From contig NW_022985165.1 of NCBI RefSeq assembly GCF_010093535.1, positions 667,311-731,310 on the forward strand: DNA of 64,000 bases. Direction: 5' to 3'. Below the pieces are notes generated by a model that did no database searches, had not been told where the DNA came from, and worked only from the letters and a program-made list of their open reading frames with translations. Origin of the DNA: Lindgomyces ingoldianus (taxonomy: Eukaryota; Ascomycota; Dothideomycetes; Pleosporales; Lindgomycetaceae). This document shows, piece after piece, positions 12,361 to 23,005 of this stretch. The stretch's first letter is position 1. Every line of letters begins with the position of its first letter. A program made the translations under genes and the position numbers.

Positions 12361-12893
12361 CGCTAAATAGCTTAGTTATTTTTAGCAGAGCTTGCTCTGT
12401 GTAAGGCCGGATGTCCTAGAACGGGCTAGTATGGCCTCACCTGACCTGTTTGGAGGTTGTATGACCTGTGCTTCGTATATAAGCATGAATCCTAACAAGC
12501 GAGGCTTGGCAGCGATTCGTCTCTCTTACAATACACTCCTATCTTTCTCCGAAAGCTTGCTCTCAGTGCTATTCGTGCTACCTACCATCCCATCTTTACA
12601 CTCTGCTTATTATATTCGAGTTTGCAGAACGAAAAGTTGAGCAGAATATCCTCTTTTAGACGCGCTAGTTAGTTAGAATTTCTTTAGATAAACCCTAGTA
12701 ACGCTGTTTCTCTGTCACCTTATGTGTTTCTTATATTCTTTTTTAAAAAAATGTATACCTAATGTAAGTGCACCTTTACGCTAATTTGCATGCAGTTTGC
12801 TCTAGCATGCGTTGTGTTAAACATGTTTAAATTATAGTTAGTTGCGTCTGTTCCACCTCTCTAGCTACATTAGCGTGTCGGGGATTAGCAGTT
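12361..12893 (+). repeat. Repeat C copy, interrupted by solo LTR-B
   Basis: This dispersed repeat is also present at 25284-25384 plus 30671-30891, and partly at 14600-14757. Here it lacks the G2 retrotransposon (empty site at about 12660-12670) but contains LTR-B. Identity of the underlying element is unknown. Confidence 0.75.
12400..12600 (+). repeat. LTR-B solo LTR, 201 bp
   Basis: TGTAAGG...CTTTACA ends, with a perfect 5-bp duplication CTCTG (12395-12399 and 12601-12605). The other copy of the host repeat (about 25310-25325) has the uninterrupted pre-insertion sequence. Little RIP damage. The 82-aa open frame across it is not a gene. Confidence 0.9.
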
Positions 12894-13282
12894 GCTTGCA
12901 TACCTGAGTTGCTTACTTTTGCTAAGACTACACTACAACAAACTTTATTATAGCCTATAACAACCTACTCTAGCACTATAGAGTACAGTACAGCCTAGAA
13001 TATTATTTAGATACTACTTCTACTTCTTGTTTACACATTTGCGCGTTATGCCTAGTCTAATTGCACTGTCTGCAGCGCCTTTAGAATTGCTTATCTACTT
13101 TAGCTTACACCTACTTCTTTGCCTTCTTCCTGTTACTGCGCGCTCTAAACTTATTTTAAGCTGTTAAGCGCAGGCCTTTCTAAATGTAGCTGCCTTATTA
13201 GCTGCTTAAAGCTTAGTAATTTCCTATTACGCTAACACTAGCTTATGTGCAATTATTACTGCCCTTTGTAAGACTTTTTTTC
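12894..13282 (-). mobile_element. M-family fragment (left end)
   Basis: Matches the first ~400 bp of M1 (inner TIR motifs, then the 5' flank). The outermost ~20 bp and everything beyond 13282 are missing. Truncated, non-functional. Confidence 0.75.
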
Positions 13283-13370
13283 TAGAGGCATTACCCCCCT
13301 AGAACTCTCTCTATACATAGAGCTACTTGCAACACAACTAATATCTACTAGAGATTGTTGCCTGCTGCTG

Positions 13371-13560
13371 TAATCTACTGTAGTTTGCTGCAATTTGCTA
13401 TAGTTTACCGCAATTTACTATAGTTTGCTGCAATTTGCTATAGTTTGCTACAATTTGCTGTAGTTTGCTACAATTTGCTACAATTTGCTACAATTTGCTA
13501 CAATTTGCTATAGTTTGCTGCAATTTGCTGTAGTTTACTACAATTTGCTGCAATTTACTT
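13371..13560. repeat. 10-bp tandem array, 19 units
   Basis: Nineteen consecutive 10-bp units of consensus YARTTTRCYR with no insertions or deletions. Units differ only by transitions (C/T, A/G), so the array looks like one GC-richer minisatellite later hit by RIP-type changes. The period is close to one DNA helical turn. Confidence 0.95.
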
Positions 13561-14029
13561 TATGCATTTCCTAACACTGCTAGGTAATCTCTTACTAACA
13601 CCTTTAGGCATTAGCCTATTATATTTAAACAGCAGTTAAAGAAGCTAAACTAGCAGTTATGTAAGCAAAACAGCTTATTAAGGTATTACATGTACTACAT
13701 TAATCTTTGCAGCAATAGAGAGGCAGAGGCAGAGGCAGAGGCAGCGCTAGAGCTCCCTAGCACTTTAATAAATGCCTATAGAGACAAAAACTACACAAGC
13801 TACAGCTCTACAATTAGAGCTTTAATGCTAAAACAATTAAATTAAAAATATTAAGTAGCAGTATTAGGCGTAGCGTGGCAGTATTAGGCAGTGAAAAGAA
13901 CAGGTGCAACGCTAGAGAACGTAAGGTGCAAAGAAAAGGAAGACTATTATAAGAGCAGAAACATGTTAAAAGCTAGAGCTAGAACATGTTCTTTTAATTA
14001 TAGCTAATAATTAACTAATTTCTAGATAA
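13561..14029. repeat. Moderately decayed repeat with short AGGCAG microsatellite
   Basis: No gene. A run of about four AGGCAG units lies near 13720-13745. The rest has intermediate GC and is unidentified. Confidence 0.5.
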
Positions 14030-14280
14030 CTATTAAATAGACTTTATGCTAGCTAGCCTTTGCAATTAGCAAGTACGTGCAAGGCAAAGAGAGTTGCATG
14101 GTGTACACATTGCGCGGGGGGGGTAGCAGGTAACTAGTGTTAATTGTTCTTCTTCTTCTAAGTCTGTGCAAAAGGAAAGGAATATTTATCTGTTTATATG
14201 TGCGACTGTAACACAAGACTATGTTACGTAACGCTTAACAGTGTATTTAAATACTTCTGTTTAGACAATAACTAATCTTA
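14030..14280 (-). repeat. Repeat E copy
   Basis: Reverse complement of 45190-45420. Contains a C/G run of eight to nine near 14117 and a pyrimidine-rich CTTCTTCTTCT stretch. It could be an LTR by its size and promoter-like composition, but boundaries and TSD could not be fixed. Confidence 0.6.
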
Positions 14281-14384
14281 AATTTATATAAACCTTTAGT
14301 TTTTAAAAAAGAAATTTTACTAACTTAATTAAAGCTAAAAATTAGCTAGCTATTATTTACTTTTAAGTATTACTTTACTTATAA

Positions 14385-14567
14385 GCTTACTTTATAATAA
14401 GTAATTTAGTTATGTATAAAGTTTTTAGCTTAGTGCTTATATACTTTTTAAAAAAAGTAAAATAACCTATATTAAATAGCTATAAAAAGTGTAATAAGTA
14501 AAAAAGTATATAAATAGTAATAATTTTACTATCTTTATAGTATTACTAAAAATAAAGTAAGTTATTA
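14385..14567 (-). mobile_element. M-family internal fragment
   Basis: Aligns with M1 at about 7500-7675 and carries the same RIP-type changes. No termini. Confidence 0.65.
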
Positions 14568-14599
14568 GTAAAGCTTACTATATATAATATATTTAAGTT

Positions 14600-14757
14600 T
14601 ATAAAATATAAAGTTAAGTAAAATCTTTTTTTAAAATATACTAATCAGTTAGTTATAATTTTTTTATTAGTTTATTTTTTTTTTTTAAAAAAAATTGTAT
14701 ACTTAATATAAGTACACTTTTATATTAATTTATATATAGTTTACTTTAGTATATGTC
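14600..14757 (+). repeat. Repeat C fragment, strongly RIPped
   Basis: Aligns with the central part of repeat C (12700-12800 and 30740-30800), preceded by a long T run followed by an A run. It ends where the GC-richer segment at 14758 starts. Confidence 0.6.
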
Positions 14758-15305
14758 TGTACGCAGCAGCAGCGTCACGGTTTAGATACAAGCTATCGCG
14801 CACGAGCAGGATCACGTATCTATGTTACATGATGCTTGTGCGCGAACCTCTGTGCGCAAACATCTAGATATTTATCTTTTCCTCTATATAAAGGAAAGAC
14901 AAGAGTAATAAAACTAGAAACATATTGCCCTTACCTTACCTACCTTATACGCTGTGCACACTGTACACTACTCTTACTCTTGCTACTTAAGTGCTTATAC
15001 TATAAGCAGCTAGCTATTAAAGCCTATTTAATACTAATTAGTAGTTAATTTAATTAACTGTAAATTAGTAAGAGTAATAACAGAGTACTTACACTTTATA
15101 AGGTACTTTGTTTTGTTACTTATACCTTAGAAAGAGTAACAACAGAGCACTTACACCCTACAAGGTACTTTGTTTAGTTACCTATCTCTTAAGATAGCAG
15201 ATTAATCCTTTACATTATACAGCAAGCTCTGCTACTGTACAAAGTAAGAAGAAGATAGTGTAAGATGCACACTAAATGTAAAGATAGGATAGTAGGTAGC
15301 ACTTA
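14758..15305 (+). repeat. GC-richer insert, possible LTR of an unknown element
   Basis: It starts with CpG-rich sequence and has a promoter-like TATATAAAGG at about 14885. It also carries two ~60-bp direct repeats sharing AGAGTAA, ACAGAG and CACTTAC blocks (about 15068-15110 and 15130-15170). It ends in a short LTR-B 5' fragment at about 15275-15305. A 70-aa open frame (14836-15048) has no features of a real protein. LTR identity is an inference. Confidence 0.4.
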
Positions 15306-16391
15306 GTTGTTTCTAATCTAAAGAATAGAAACTAAAAAGCTTAGAAAAGTGTTAAATAGAGCATAAAAAAAGCGCATAAAAGATTTTATATAATAAAAAG
15401 TAGTTATAGTAAAAAGATTTTACATTAATATTATCTTAAAAGCTTATTTAAAAAAAAGACTATATTATTTAAAACTTAACTATACACTGCGTATAAGCAT
15501 ACTAAAAAAGAATAAAGTACTTATAACACTCTACTAAAAACATAACTTTATGTTTATTAAATATAAAGCTGTCTCTTTTTACTTACTAGTGTAAAGTGTG
15601 CTTCTAAAATACTAACACTTATAAACTACATTTCTACACTTAGACTTAGAAGAGCTCTAGTATGCGCGCGTAGGACACCTAGGCTTAAAAGCTTTACAGG
15701 CTCTAGTTAAAAGCGCAAGGAATGTATAAATAACAGGTTCTTTACCTTCTTGTTTAAATAAATGCAGTAAAAGGCTTATTATATGTCTAGCATAGTAAAC
15801 ACTCTAGTACATGCTAGGCAGGTAAAAGTCTTCTAGATTAAGAGAATTAGGTATGCGTTCTTTTTTATAATTATATTAAGCTTTTAGTAGTTAACATAGA
15901 ACTACTACTTTTTTTCTAGCTTCTTAGTAAACAGCACTAGAGACGCATAGCTAGCGCTGCTGTGTGTTATAAAACTATGTTATAAGTAATTATTAAAGTA
16001 AGTTTTAACTAGCTTAAGTTACTTTAGTAATATACTATATAGTAAGCTACTTAACAGTGTGTTCTTTGCTATAAGCTAAATGTTATAGTTAACTTTTTTA
16101 TAGTAAAGTAAAAGCTTATTAAAGTCTTTTTTAAAGAAGTAGGCTAGCATAGCTTCTGTATATAATAGTGCTAAAAGCTTTTATTAAATTAACTAGCAGA
16201 GCTTTTTCTCTAGGTTAAGCTAGTTTAATTTTTTTTTAAATAATTTTAAATAAGCTTTTTTACTTTATATATACTTATATAACTAATAATAACTTCCTTT
16301 TATTAAGCATATAATATAAAGGTAGTAGAACTTATTACATTAATGTCTAAACTAGCATTAATAAGTGTATTATGTAATATAGTTAAGTTAT
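15306..16391 (-). pseudogene. Ty3/Gypsy pol remnant (reverse transcriptase)
   Basis: On the minus strand at about 16250-15850 the decayed translation contains the Gypsy RT order HGFI-SS-SYASPVLF, then KKPG-KWRFCVDYRKLN-like, then FTKLDI-QAF-like blocks, broken by TAA/TAG codons. LTRs could not be located. Flanked on the right by element T. Confidence 0.55.
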
Positions 16392-16392
16392 A

Positions 16393-17523
16393 ACGTACCT
16401 AACGGGTTGGCCGGCCACACAGGTTGGCCAGCCACTTTTGCCAAGCCCCCACTAAACTCTACCTATCTACATAATGCCTTAACAACAACACTAGATTAAA
16501 TCTTCTAAAGAATGTTAGATACAGCTTGCTCTTTAGGCTTTTAAACAAGACTTAAAACTCTTCTTATAACACGCTGCAGCTATCTATAATGTCTCTTACA
16601 CAACACTAAGCAATTAACGCGCTAGACAGCCTTTATAAGCAGAATGCTAGCCTAAATTAAGGAATCTAACTAAGCTTAAAAAAAAGTAGTTGTTAAGTAT
16701 ATACTTAAGCTTATAACACGCAGATTTCCCTCTAGGCTTATAGCTGTAGCTAATATAGCTAATTCCTTGCCTATAGAGCGTAATCTAGGCTAGGTTAGCT
16801 AAAACTAGACTAGTATATAGGTTAAGCACTGCTTTAAGTTTATAATAAAGTTTAATTATAAGTATAATTATAAAAAAGTGCTTTATAAGGATCTAAAGGT
16901 TATCTAGGGCTAGTTTTGCCTAGTAGCTAACATAAAAGCTAAGTACAGTATCTAGGATAAAGATAGGTATAACTTTAATAAGTTAAGCTTTATAATAAGC
17001 TAAATATTAACTAAAGTAGTTGTTACAGCTTTAGAGAGATAAAAACAGCTAAAGGTAATATAGCAAAGTAATAAAAAGTAGATAATAGTTATCTAGAGCA
17101 TTAACATAATAAAGTAGGCTATAAGATTATAGAGCTTTAAGCAGTAAATAAGGCTACTATATAACATAGATTACATAAAAGAAAGCAGATTTAGGCAAAA
17201 AAGACTTTAATAGTTAAGAATAGAGCTTGTCTAACTACTCTAAAAAAGTTTAGAGCGTGTAGTAATAGAAAGAAGCTAAAGACGCAGGTGCGCGCTAAAA
17301 AAAGTAAGCTAAGTTAAAGGTAATGTAGGCAGTGCAATTAAACTAGGCATAACTTGCGTATGTGTAAGTAAGTAGTAGAAGTAGACTCTAAATAATATCT
17401 TATGTTATATTACTTTATACAGGGCTAAAGTAGGCTGTTTTGCGAGAGAATAGAGTGGTTTTAGTGGGGGCTTGGCAAAAGTGGCCGGCCAACCTGTGTG
17501 GCCGGCCAACCCGTTAGGTACGT
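16393..17523 (+). mobile_element. T: deleted Fot1/pogo-type element, 1,131 bp
   Basis: TIRs of about 65 bp begin ACGTACCTAACGGG and end CCCGTTAGGTACGT, with TA on both sides (16391-16392 and 17524-17525). Two GGTTGGCC-type subterminal motifs sit in each TIR, including GGCCGGCC sites. The outermost ACGTAC and the inner CTTTTGCCAAG motif are shared with M. The plus strand encodes the first part of a Fot1-like transposase, but the second half of the DDE domain (about 740 bp relative to M) is absent. The TIRs keep their CpGs while the interior is AT-rich. Confidence 0.85.
16650..17130 (+). pseudogene. T transposase fragment
   Basis: The decayed plus-strand frame matches M2: a PSRLxxVANIANSL-like block near 16730, then the first catalytic block YNFD/NxxSF near 16968, then VVxTALER and GIN-like blocks. 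It ends before the second and third catalytic residues, so it could not act even without the stop codons. Confidence 0.6.
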
Positions 17524-17525
17524 TA

Positions 17526-19760
17526 GTAATTTCTATAATAAATTTATAAGCTTAGCTTTAAAGTGCTAAGCTAGTTACACATTTTTCTAAAGTTCTTTTT
17601 ATATATAAAATGCTTAGTTACTTTTTATTTACTTACTAGTTAAAGTGTAGCTATACTTATAAGTTTATTATGTCTCTTAGTGTTTTTTTAGTAACTTAGG
17701 TTTATTTTTAGAAATAAGCTACATATAAAAATGTTAATGTTATATTTATAATTAATTAGCTTATTATTCTTTAGCTATCTTAGTATTAATAGCTGTTTTA
17801 TTAGTAAAGATGTAACAAAGCAGCATAAATAGCTTTCTGCTAAAGAGTAGCTGCTATAGGTTAGAACTAGAGGCTCTATTATGCGTCTTTAGAGAGAAGA
17901 CTTTTTTTTAAAGTAAAGCTTCTTTTAATAATAGTGCTTTTTTATTACTTAACTTTATATCTAAGTTTACAGCTTCTATTAGCTTATTTTTTATATAAAA
18001 AAGTAAGTAGTTATAGCTAAAGTGTTCTAGCTTATAATAGTAATAGCATATAATATTATTTTTTAGCTATTAGTGTTAGTAGTAAAGTTATAACTTACAC
18101 TAGTAAAGTAGTAACTTATAGTTGCAGAATGCTTTTATAGGTAGGCTTCTCTAGACTTCTTTACGCGCGCTAAGCACTAGTCTCTACAGCTACCTTCTAT
18201 AGAGAAAACATAATCTATTAGGCCTAGTAGTAGTAGTTAAAGAAGCTTATTATAGAGTTATAGTAGTAAATCTCTATGTGTATAGGTAGTAAGCTTAAAA
18301 AGGCATTATAGATCTTATTCTTTTATTAGTCTAGCAGCAGCTTAGCTTTATTTACTAGTTAAGTAAACCAAGCTCTAAAGTTTTTAAAGTTTTAGAATAA
18401 CTTTATCTTAAGCTAGTAAAGCTTAGCTTTAGATTTAAATTACTAGTAGGTGTTAGTAAAAGCTTTCTTTAAAAATTTAATAATGCTAGTAGCTATTACC
18501 TACTAGTTATGTTTCTTTATTACTTTAAAGTGTAGTTATAAGTAGCTTAAAGCTCTTTTACTTATTTTTAATTTAGTGTAGTGCACTTACATATTTTTAT
18601 AGTTCTCTAAGTTACTATTTAAGAGAATAAAGTAGTTAGTGTTATATAGTAGCTTACCTACTAGTAAGTCTTTTTAATGCTTAATGTTATAGTTATTATT
18701 ACTTATAAATATAAGTAGGTTTACTACTTTAGTAGAGTATTATAAGCTTTTTTTCTAGCTTTATACAGTAAACTATGTAGTGTTTAGTATAGCTAGAGTT
18801 ATAAGTTTAAAGCATAGCTACTTTCTTAAAGTGCTTATAGTTAGTGCTACTATAAGTGCACTACTTATTTATTTTAAAAAGTATAAGTAAGAAGTGTTTA
18901 CAGATGCTATCTTAAGTAAGTCTTTTAAAGTAGTAGCTTTAATGCTTTAGTTAGCTAGCTTTCCTAAGGCCTTATTTAGCAGCTTTTAAGATATAGCTAC
19001 CTGTTTCTAAGCCTCTAGTAGTTTCTTTTTTTGCCTTATTAAGCGCCTTTACTAGCGTGTTAGTATAGTTACAGAAGGTCTATGTTTTAACAATATATTA
19101 GACTAGCTTATTTATAAAGACTACTTTCTTGCTAGTTATAAGCATAAGTAGGGTAATAGTAAGGTTATAAAGCTTATGTATATTATTACTTTATAAGACT
19201 TTTTTAGTCTTAACTACTATTAGCTTTTTATTTTACTAAGCTTATTTATAAAGTTTTTTAATTATGTAGTCCTCTCTAAACACCTCTTTGCTATAAACTT
19301 TAGCGCTACTCTTAAGTGTCCTAGGTGCTAGTGTATGCTCTTTGCTAGTTAGTAGGGTAGTAGAGTCTACCTACATCTTAAGCTTTAAGAGTTTCCTTAT
19401 GCTAGTATTAGTTAGTAATGCTGCTAGCAGTGCAGCTAATTAATTAATAATGCTGCTTTAGGTCTTAAAAGAGTAAAGCAGATAGGGTAGTAGTGCTACT
19501 AGCAGTGCAGCTAATTAGTTAGTAGGCCTGCTGTCTCTAGGCCTGTAAGATGCCTGCTACCTTAGGGCTTCTAATTATGTAGCAGAGGATCTAGTAGGGT
19601 AATCTCTTCTAGAGTAATTAGTATAATAGAGCTCTAAGCTCTCTTCTATTATACAGGTAATGTAGGCCCTTCTCTATAGTTAATTTAGCTGCAGCGTCTT
19701 ACTTAGCATAGAGCTCTTTAAGAGACGTTAGAGTACCTAGCTTAACTAGGGTTTTATAGT
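17526..19760. repeat. AT-rich RIPped repeat, unidentified
   Basis: No intact frame. It contains two imperfect copies of a GCTAGCAGTGCAGCTAATTA-like block (about 19422 and 19497). Possibly the 5' part of the retroelement whose RT lies at 15850-16250, but no gag motif was recognised. Confidence 0.4.
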
Positions 19761-19885
19761 AGTTATTAGCAAATTAAGCTTACAGGCTAATTACTTAGTA
19801 GATAGTTGTTAGCAAATTAAGCTTATAGGCTAATTACTTAGTAGGTAGTTGTTAGCAAATTAAGCACATAGGCTAATTACTTAGT
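19761..19885. repeat. 43-bp tandem repeat, 2.9 copies
   Basis: Units at 19761-19803, 19804-19846 and 19847-19885, each beginning AGTTRTTAGCAAATTAAGC. They differ by a few transitions and a short block in the last copy. Confidence 0.9.
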
Positions 19886-20154
19886 TTAACCCTAATATTA
19901 TATTGCTGTCCTCTAGCTAAAATAGGATTAATTCTAGTTTAATGTAAGGACAAGCACTGTCTTTACTACTGTATAGAGTTAGGGAAGCAAGGTAGAGTAG
20001 GTCGGCTCTATTTCAGCTAAACTAGGATGGGGAGTGAAGGAGGCGAAGGGTTTTCGCGAGAGAAAAGCTTGCGCAGCGCCAAGGCGCTAGCGCGCTCGCT
20101 TAACCCTTAGCGAGATCATGTGACTAGCAGCGGAGCTTGACAAGCAGCACTGTC
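19886..20154. repeat. GC-rich end of an unidentified insertion
   Basis: A CpG-containing segment (GCGCAGCGCCAAGGCGCTAG region at about 20070-20095) ends TGTCACA and abuts a decayed M fragment. TGTCAC-type ends are found on several LTRs here, so this is probably the edge of another element. No partner end was found. Confidence 0.4.
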
Positions 20155-20770
20155 ACACTTTATTTTATTAAAGTTGTACATGTTATTATTTTAGATACTA
20201 TACTTAGCTTTAATATTCTTTATAAAGTTAAACTAGTTTTAAATTACTATAAAAATTTTATAAAAAGCTTTTATAAGTTAGCTATATAATTAGCTTAGAA
20301 AAGTTATTGTAATAAGGTAGGCGCTCTGCCTGCTAAGTTAATACTATACAACTTTCTCTACTGTACTAAAAGGTACGCACAAGAATACTTAAGCTAAGTA
20401 TTCTCGCATAGTATAATATATATATATAGGTAATGCTAGGGTAAGCACTAGCACTAGCAGTTGTCTCTAGCCTAGCCTAAACCTCTATAAGTAAGAGAAG
20501 GCCACGTAGTTAACTGTGCTAACCTTATTATAGTTATCTAGTGTGTTAGTTACTTATTATCTTTTAAAAGACTTTATAAATAGCTGTAGTGTGTTACTTA
20601 AAAAGTGTTATATTTTATTTAAAAGCCTAAAGTATAAGCTGTATTTAATATTCCTTTAACACATCTAAGTAGTGTTGTTAAGAATGCATTAGTGTAGGAA
20701 AAGTAGTGTAGTAGAGTCTTAGCAAAAGTAAGTGACTTACGTGTGTAAGCAACTCGCCTGTAAAGTACGT
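20155..20770 (-). mobile_element. M-family right-end fragment with nested solo LTR
   Basis: Aligns with M1 from about 8018 to the right TIR, ending AAGTACGT followed by TA (20771-20772). A 225-bp solo LTR sits inside it. The left part of the transposon is replaced by the GC-rich segment ending at 20154. Confidence 0.8.
20308..20532. repeat. Solo LTR, 225 bp, nested in the M fragment
   Basis: Ends TGTAATAAGG and CCTTATTATA (the latter one transition from a perfect inverted end), flanked by the 5-bp duplication GTTAT (20303-20307 and 20533-20537). The uninterrupted site is visible in M1 at about 8365-8385. It contains a TATATATATA promoter-like stretch. No second copy in the window. Confidence 0.85.
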
Positions 20771-20772
20771 TA

Positions 20773-21144
20773 ATAACATATAGAATAAAAAGCTGTTAGC
20801 TATAGTAGCAGCATTTAAACAGCTTTAAGTATACCTACTAAAAGTAAAGTTTTTTATTATAGTATACTTAAACTACTAAGATCTAACAAGAGTTACTATA
20901 ACTAAACAACTAAACCTAAGGTAAGTTAAATAAGTAAAAAAGCTAGCTAAATTTAAATTTAAAATTTACTATTATAAAAAACCCTTAAAACAAGTAGTAG
21001 ACACGCTAATTAAGTAACTAGATTCTATAGAAGAGGAAGAGAAGGTAATAGACTTGCTACTTTAAAATATAAAAAACAGCCTGCTAGAATACATACATTT
21101 TAGAATAGAACTAAAATTATAAGTAAACTAGGTTAGAATAAAAA
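20773..21144. repeat. AT-rich RIPped sequence
   Basis: No gene or repeat boundary recognised between the M fragment and the mini-element at 21145. Confidence 0.4.
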
Positions 21145-21712
21145 TATAAGAATAAAGCTTTATACTACTACGCTAATACAACTAAAAAGGTGTAAATAAT
21201 TAACAAATAGCTAATTCTATATATAAAATAGTATATATACTTGTTGTGTATAAGAACTATTTTAGCCTTACATTATTCTTCTTAGAAATGCCTGTTCTAG
21301 GTGTTACTTAACCTAGGTGTTACTTAATAGTTTAGTAGCTTAGGCGCGTAACACGCACAGCTTAAGCTAACTACTATAGCTTAAGTCTAACCACTTGCAG
21401 CTTAGAAGCGTAGGATAAAACAGAATGCTTAGTAGCCTAGGCTAAGCTTAGCTATATACACTAAACTTTTTAGCAGCTATAATATAGTGCTAGAAGAAAC
21501 TACTTTATGTTTTAGTTAAAAACTAGCTAAGCTAACTAAGAAAGATTAGGCATAAAACTATAACCTACTATTAATTAATTACTCTATAAGAATAGAGCTT
21601 TGTACTACTACGTTAATATAACTAACAGAGTGTAAATAACTAACTAGCAGGTGATTTTATATATAGAATACTATATATACCTATTGCGTGTAAGGACTAT
21701 CTTAGCTTTATA
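21145..21712. mobile_element. TRIM-like mini-element with 128-bp terminal direct repeats
   Basis: Two direct repeats of exactly 128 bp (21145-21272 and 21585-21712) bound a 312-bp interior. Both start TATAAGAATARAGC and end AGCYTTAYA; restoring one transition at each end would give TG...CA-type LTR termini. Flanking AAAA on both sides could be a degenerate TSD. The interior has no coding frame and includes a short tandem AGGTGTTACTTA. Size and structure fit a terminal-repeat retrotransposon in miniature; two independent solo LTRs is the alternative. Confidence 0.6.
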
Positions 21713-21884
21713 AAAATATCTAAAATAGGTAGTATAAAAGAATCTACAATAACTATAATCTAAATAGCCCCTTAATTAACTATACAAACAATAAAAGTAT
21801 AGTTATAGATGTGCTTAAGAAATAGTAAGATAAACATTAAAATATTAAAGCTATTATAGATAAAATTAGAAAAGTTTTTAAAAT

Positions 21885-22058
21885 TATTACAATTAGCATA
21901 CTTAAACTACAAGTAAGAGATAGTGTAACTTAAATAGATTAAAATAAAGAAGCAAAGGTGCTGCTTTAAAAGAAGATATACCTCTACTAAAGCTTAGGTA
22001 AGGCTATAGGCTTGAAGAGAGAACTAGAGTTTAGAATGTAGCGCGACGCACTGTTACA
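21885..22058 (+). repeat. LTR-V solo LTR, 174 bp, RIP-decayed
   Basis: Aligns end to end with the better preserved LTR at 44432-44613 and is flanked by the 5-bp duplication AAAAT (21880-21884 and 22059-22063). Confidence 0.85.
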
Positions 22059-22110
22059 AAAATATAAAAGGTAAAAAAAGGGAAGAAAGCTTTAAAAAAT
22101 TATAAAGTAT

Positions 22111-23005
22111 ATGTAGAGCCCTTCAGCTGACAGAATTCGAAGAAACAGGAGGGGGCTCGAGGCTTGACGGCTTCGGCAATTCCTTAACTCTGCTTCATTG
22201 ACATCACCCCAAAACACTATTATCCTACTCAGAAAAGAAGATTTTCATCTCATATACCTCTCTGCAACACTCTTTGTACTACTATCTCCCACTTGGCCCC
22301 TACAATACCTTACGCGCTGACGCCTCGCGACTCCATGTTGGACTCTCGACTAGTTAGGTCTTAACTCCTTACTAGAATTAATTTCCTCATCGTCGAGACA
22401 GGCCTGGCAGCGCTGAAAGCCGGCATTGGATGTATTCGCAAAAGCCAAAATGAACGAATATTAGATAGGAACTCCAGCATCAACACCATCGGTGAACGCC
22501 CCCGTCCTCATTTCCCCCTGTTTAGCCGGGCATACTTCAGGTGACATGTACTTCATAGGACTCAGTGCCACTTGTTTCTTTAAACAATGACCAGAACTGA
22601 AACAAGAGTGCCCTGGAATCTCGTTCCACAATCCCTGGATCGAAACTTCCAAGCACTCCGACGAGGTTATCATTACTCCAAAGAAGGCCTCAGATCGGTT
22701 GAAGGCGCGGGGGCTTGGCCCCGATATGCTATCACGTAAATTCCAATTAAACCCACTTATGTATAAGATATTTTCCCACTAGATAGAGAAGCTTGAGGTT
22801 GCAACTAAATTCAGTCGCCGCTTTCAGGACTGCTTCGGAAGGTGGCCATAAACTTTGAAATGCTTGCGTTTGTTCAGGAATCTACCGACAAATAATGCGG
22901 GCACTCACTCTAAGCCTGGTGTCTCGAAGCTTTTCCGCTCCTCGCCCGCATGTAGATCTGTCTCTCCAACAGAATACCTGGCAGTATTGCCAATGCCCAC
23001 CTGCC
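22111..23005. other. GC-normal flank downstream of the GH5 gene
   Basis: The AT-rich isochore stops abruptly near 22110. This stretch has balanced composition and CpGs but no convincing frame. A 70-aa minus-strand frame at 22461-22673 has no recognisable feature. It probably contains the 3' untranslated region of the GH5 gene. Confidence 0.5.

Noticed and set aside
12392..12640. 82-codon and 63-codon frames at 12392-12640 and 11768-11959
   Set aside because: Both fall within copies of LTR-B and read the same non-coding LTR in two orientations.
13371..13560. CRISPR array
   Set aside because: Units are 10 bp and contiguous with no spacers; it is a minisatellite.
1..22100. Centromere or telomere proximity as explanation for the AT-rich blocks
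   Set aside because: No telomeric TTAGGG array is present, and nearly all parts can be explained as RIPped transposons; a centromeric location cannot be judged from one window.
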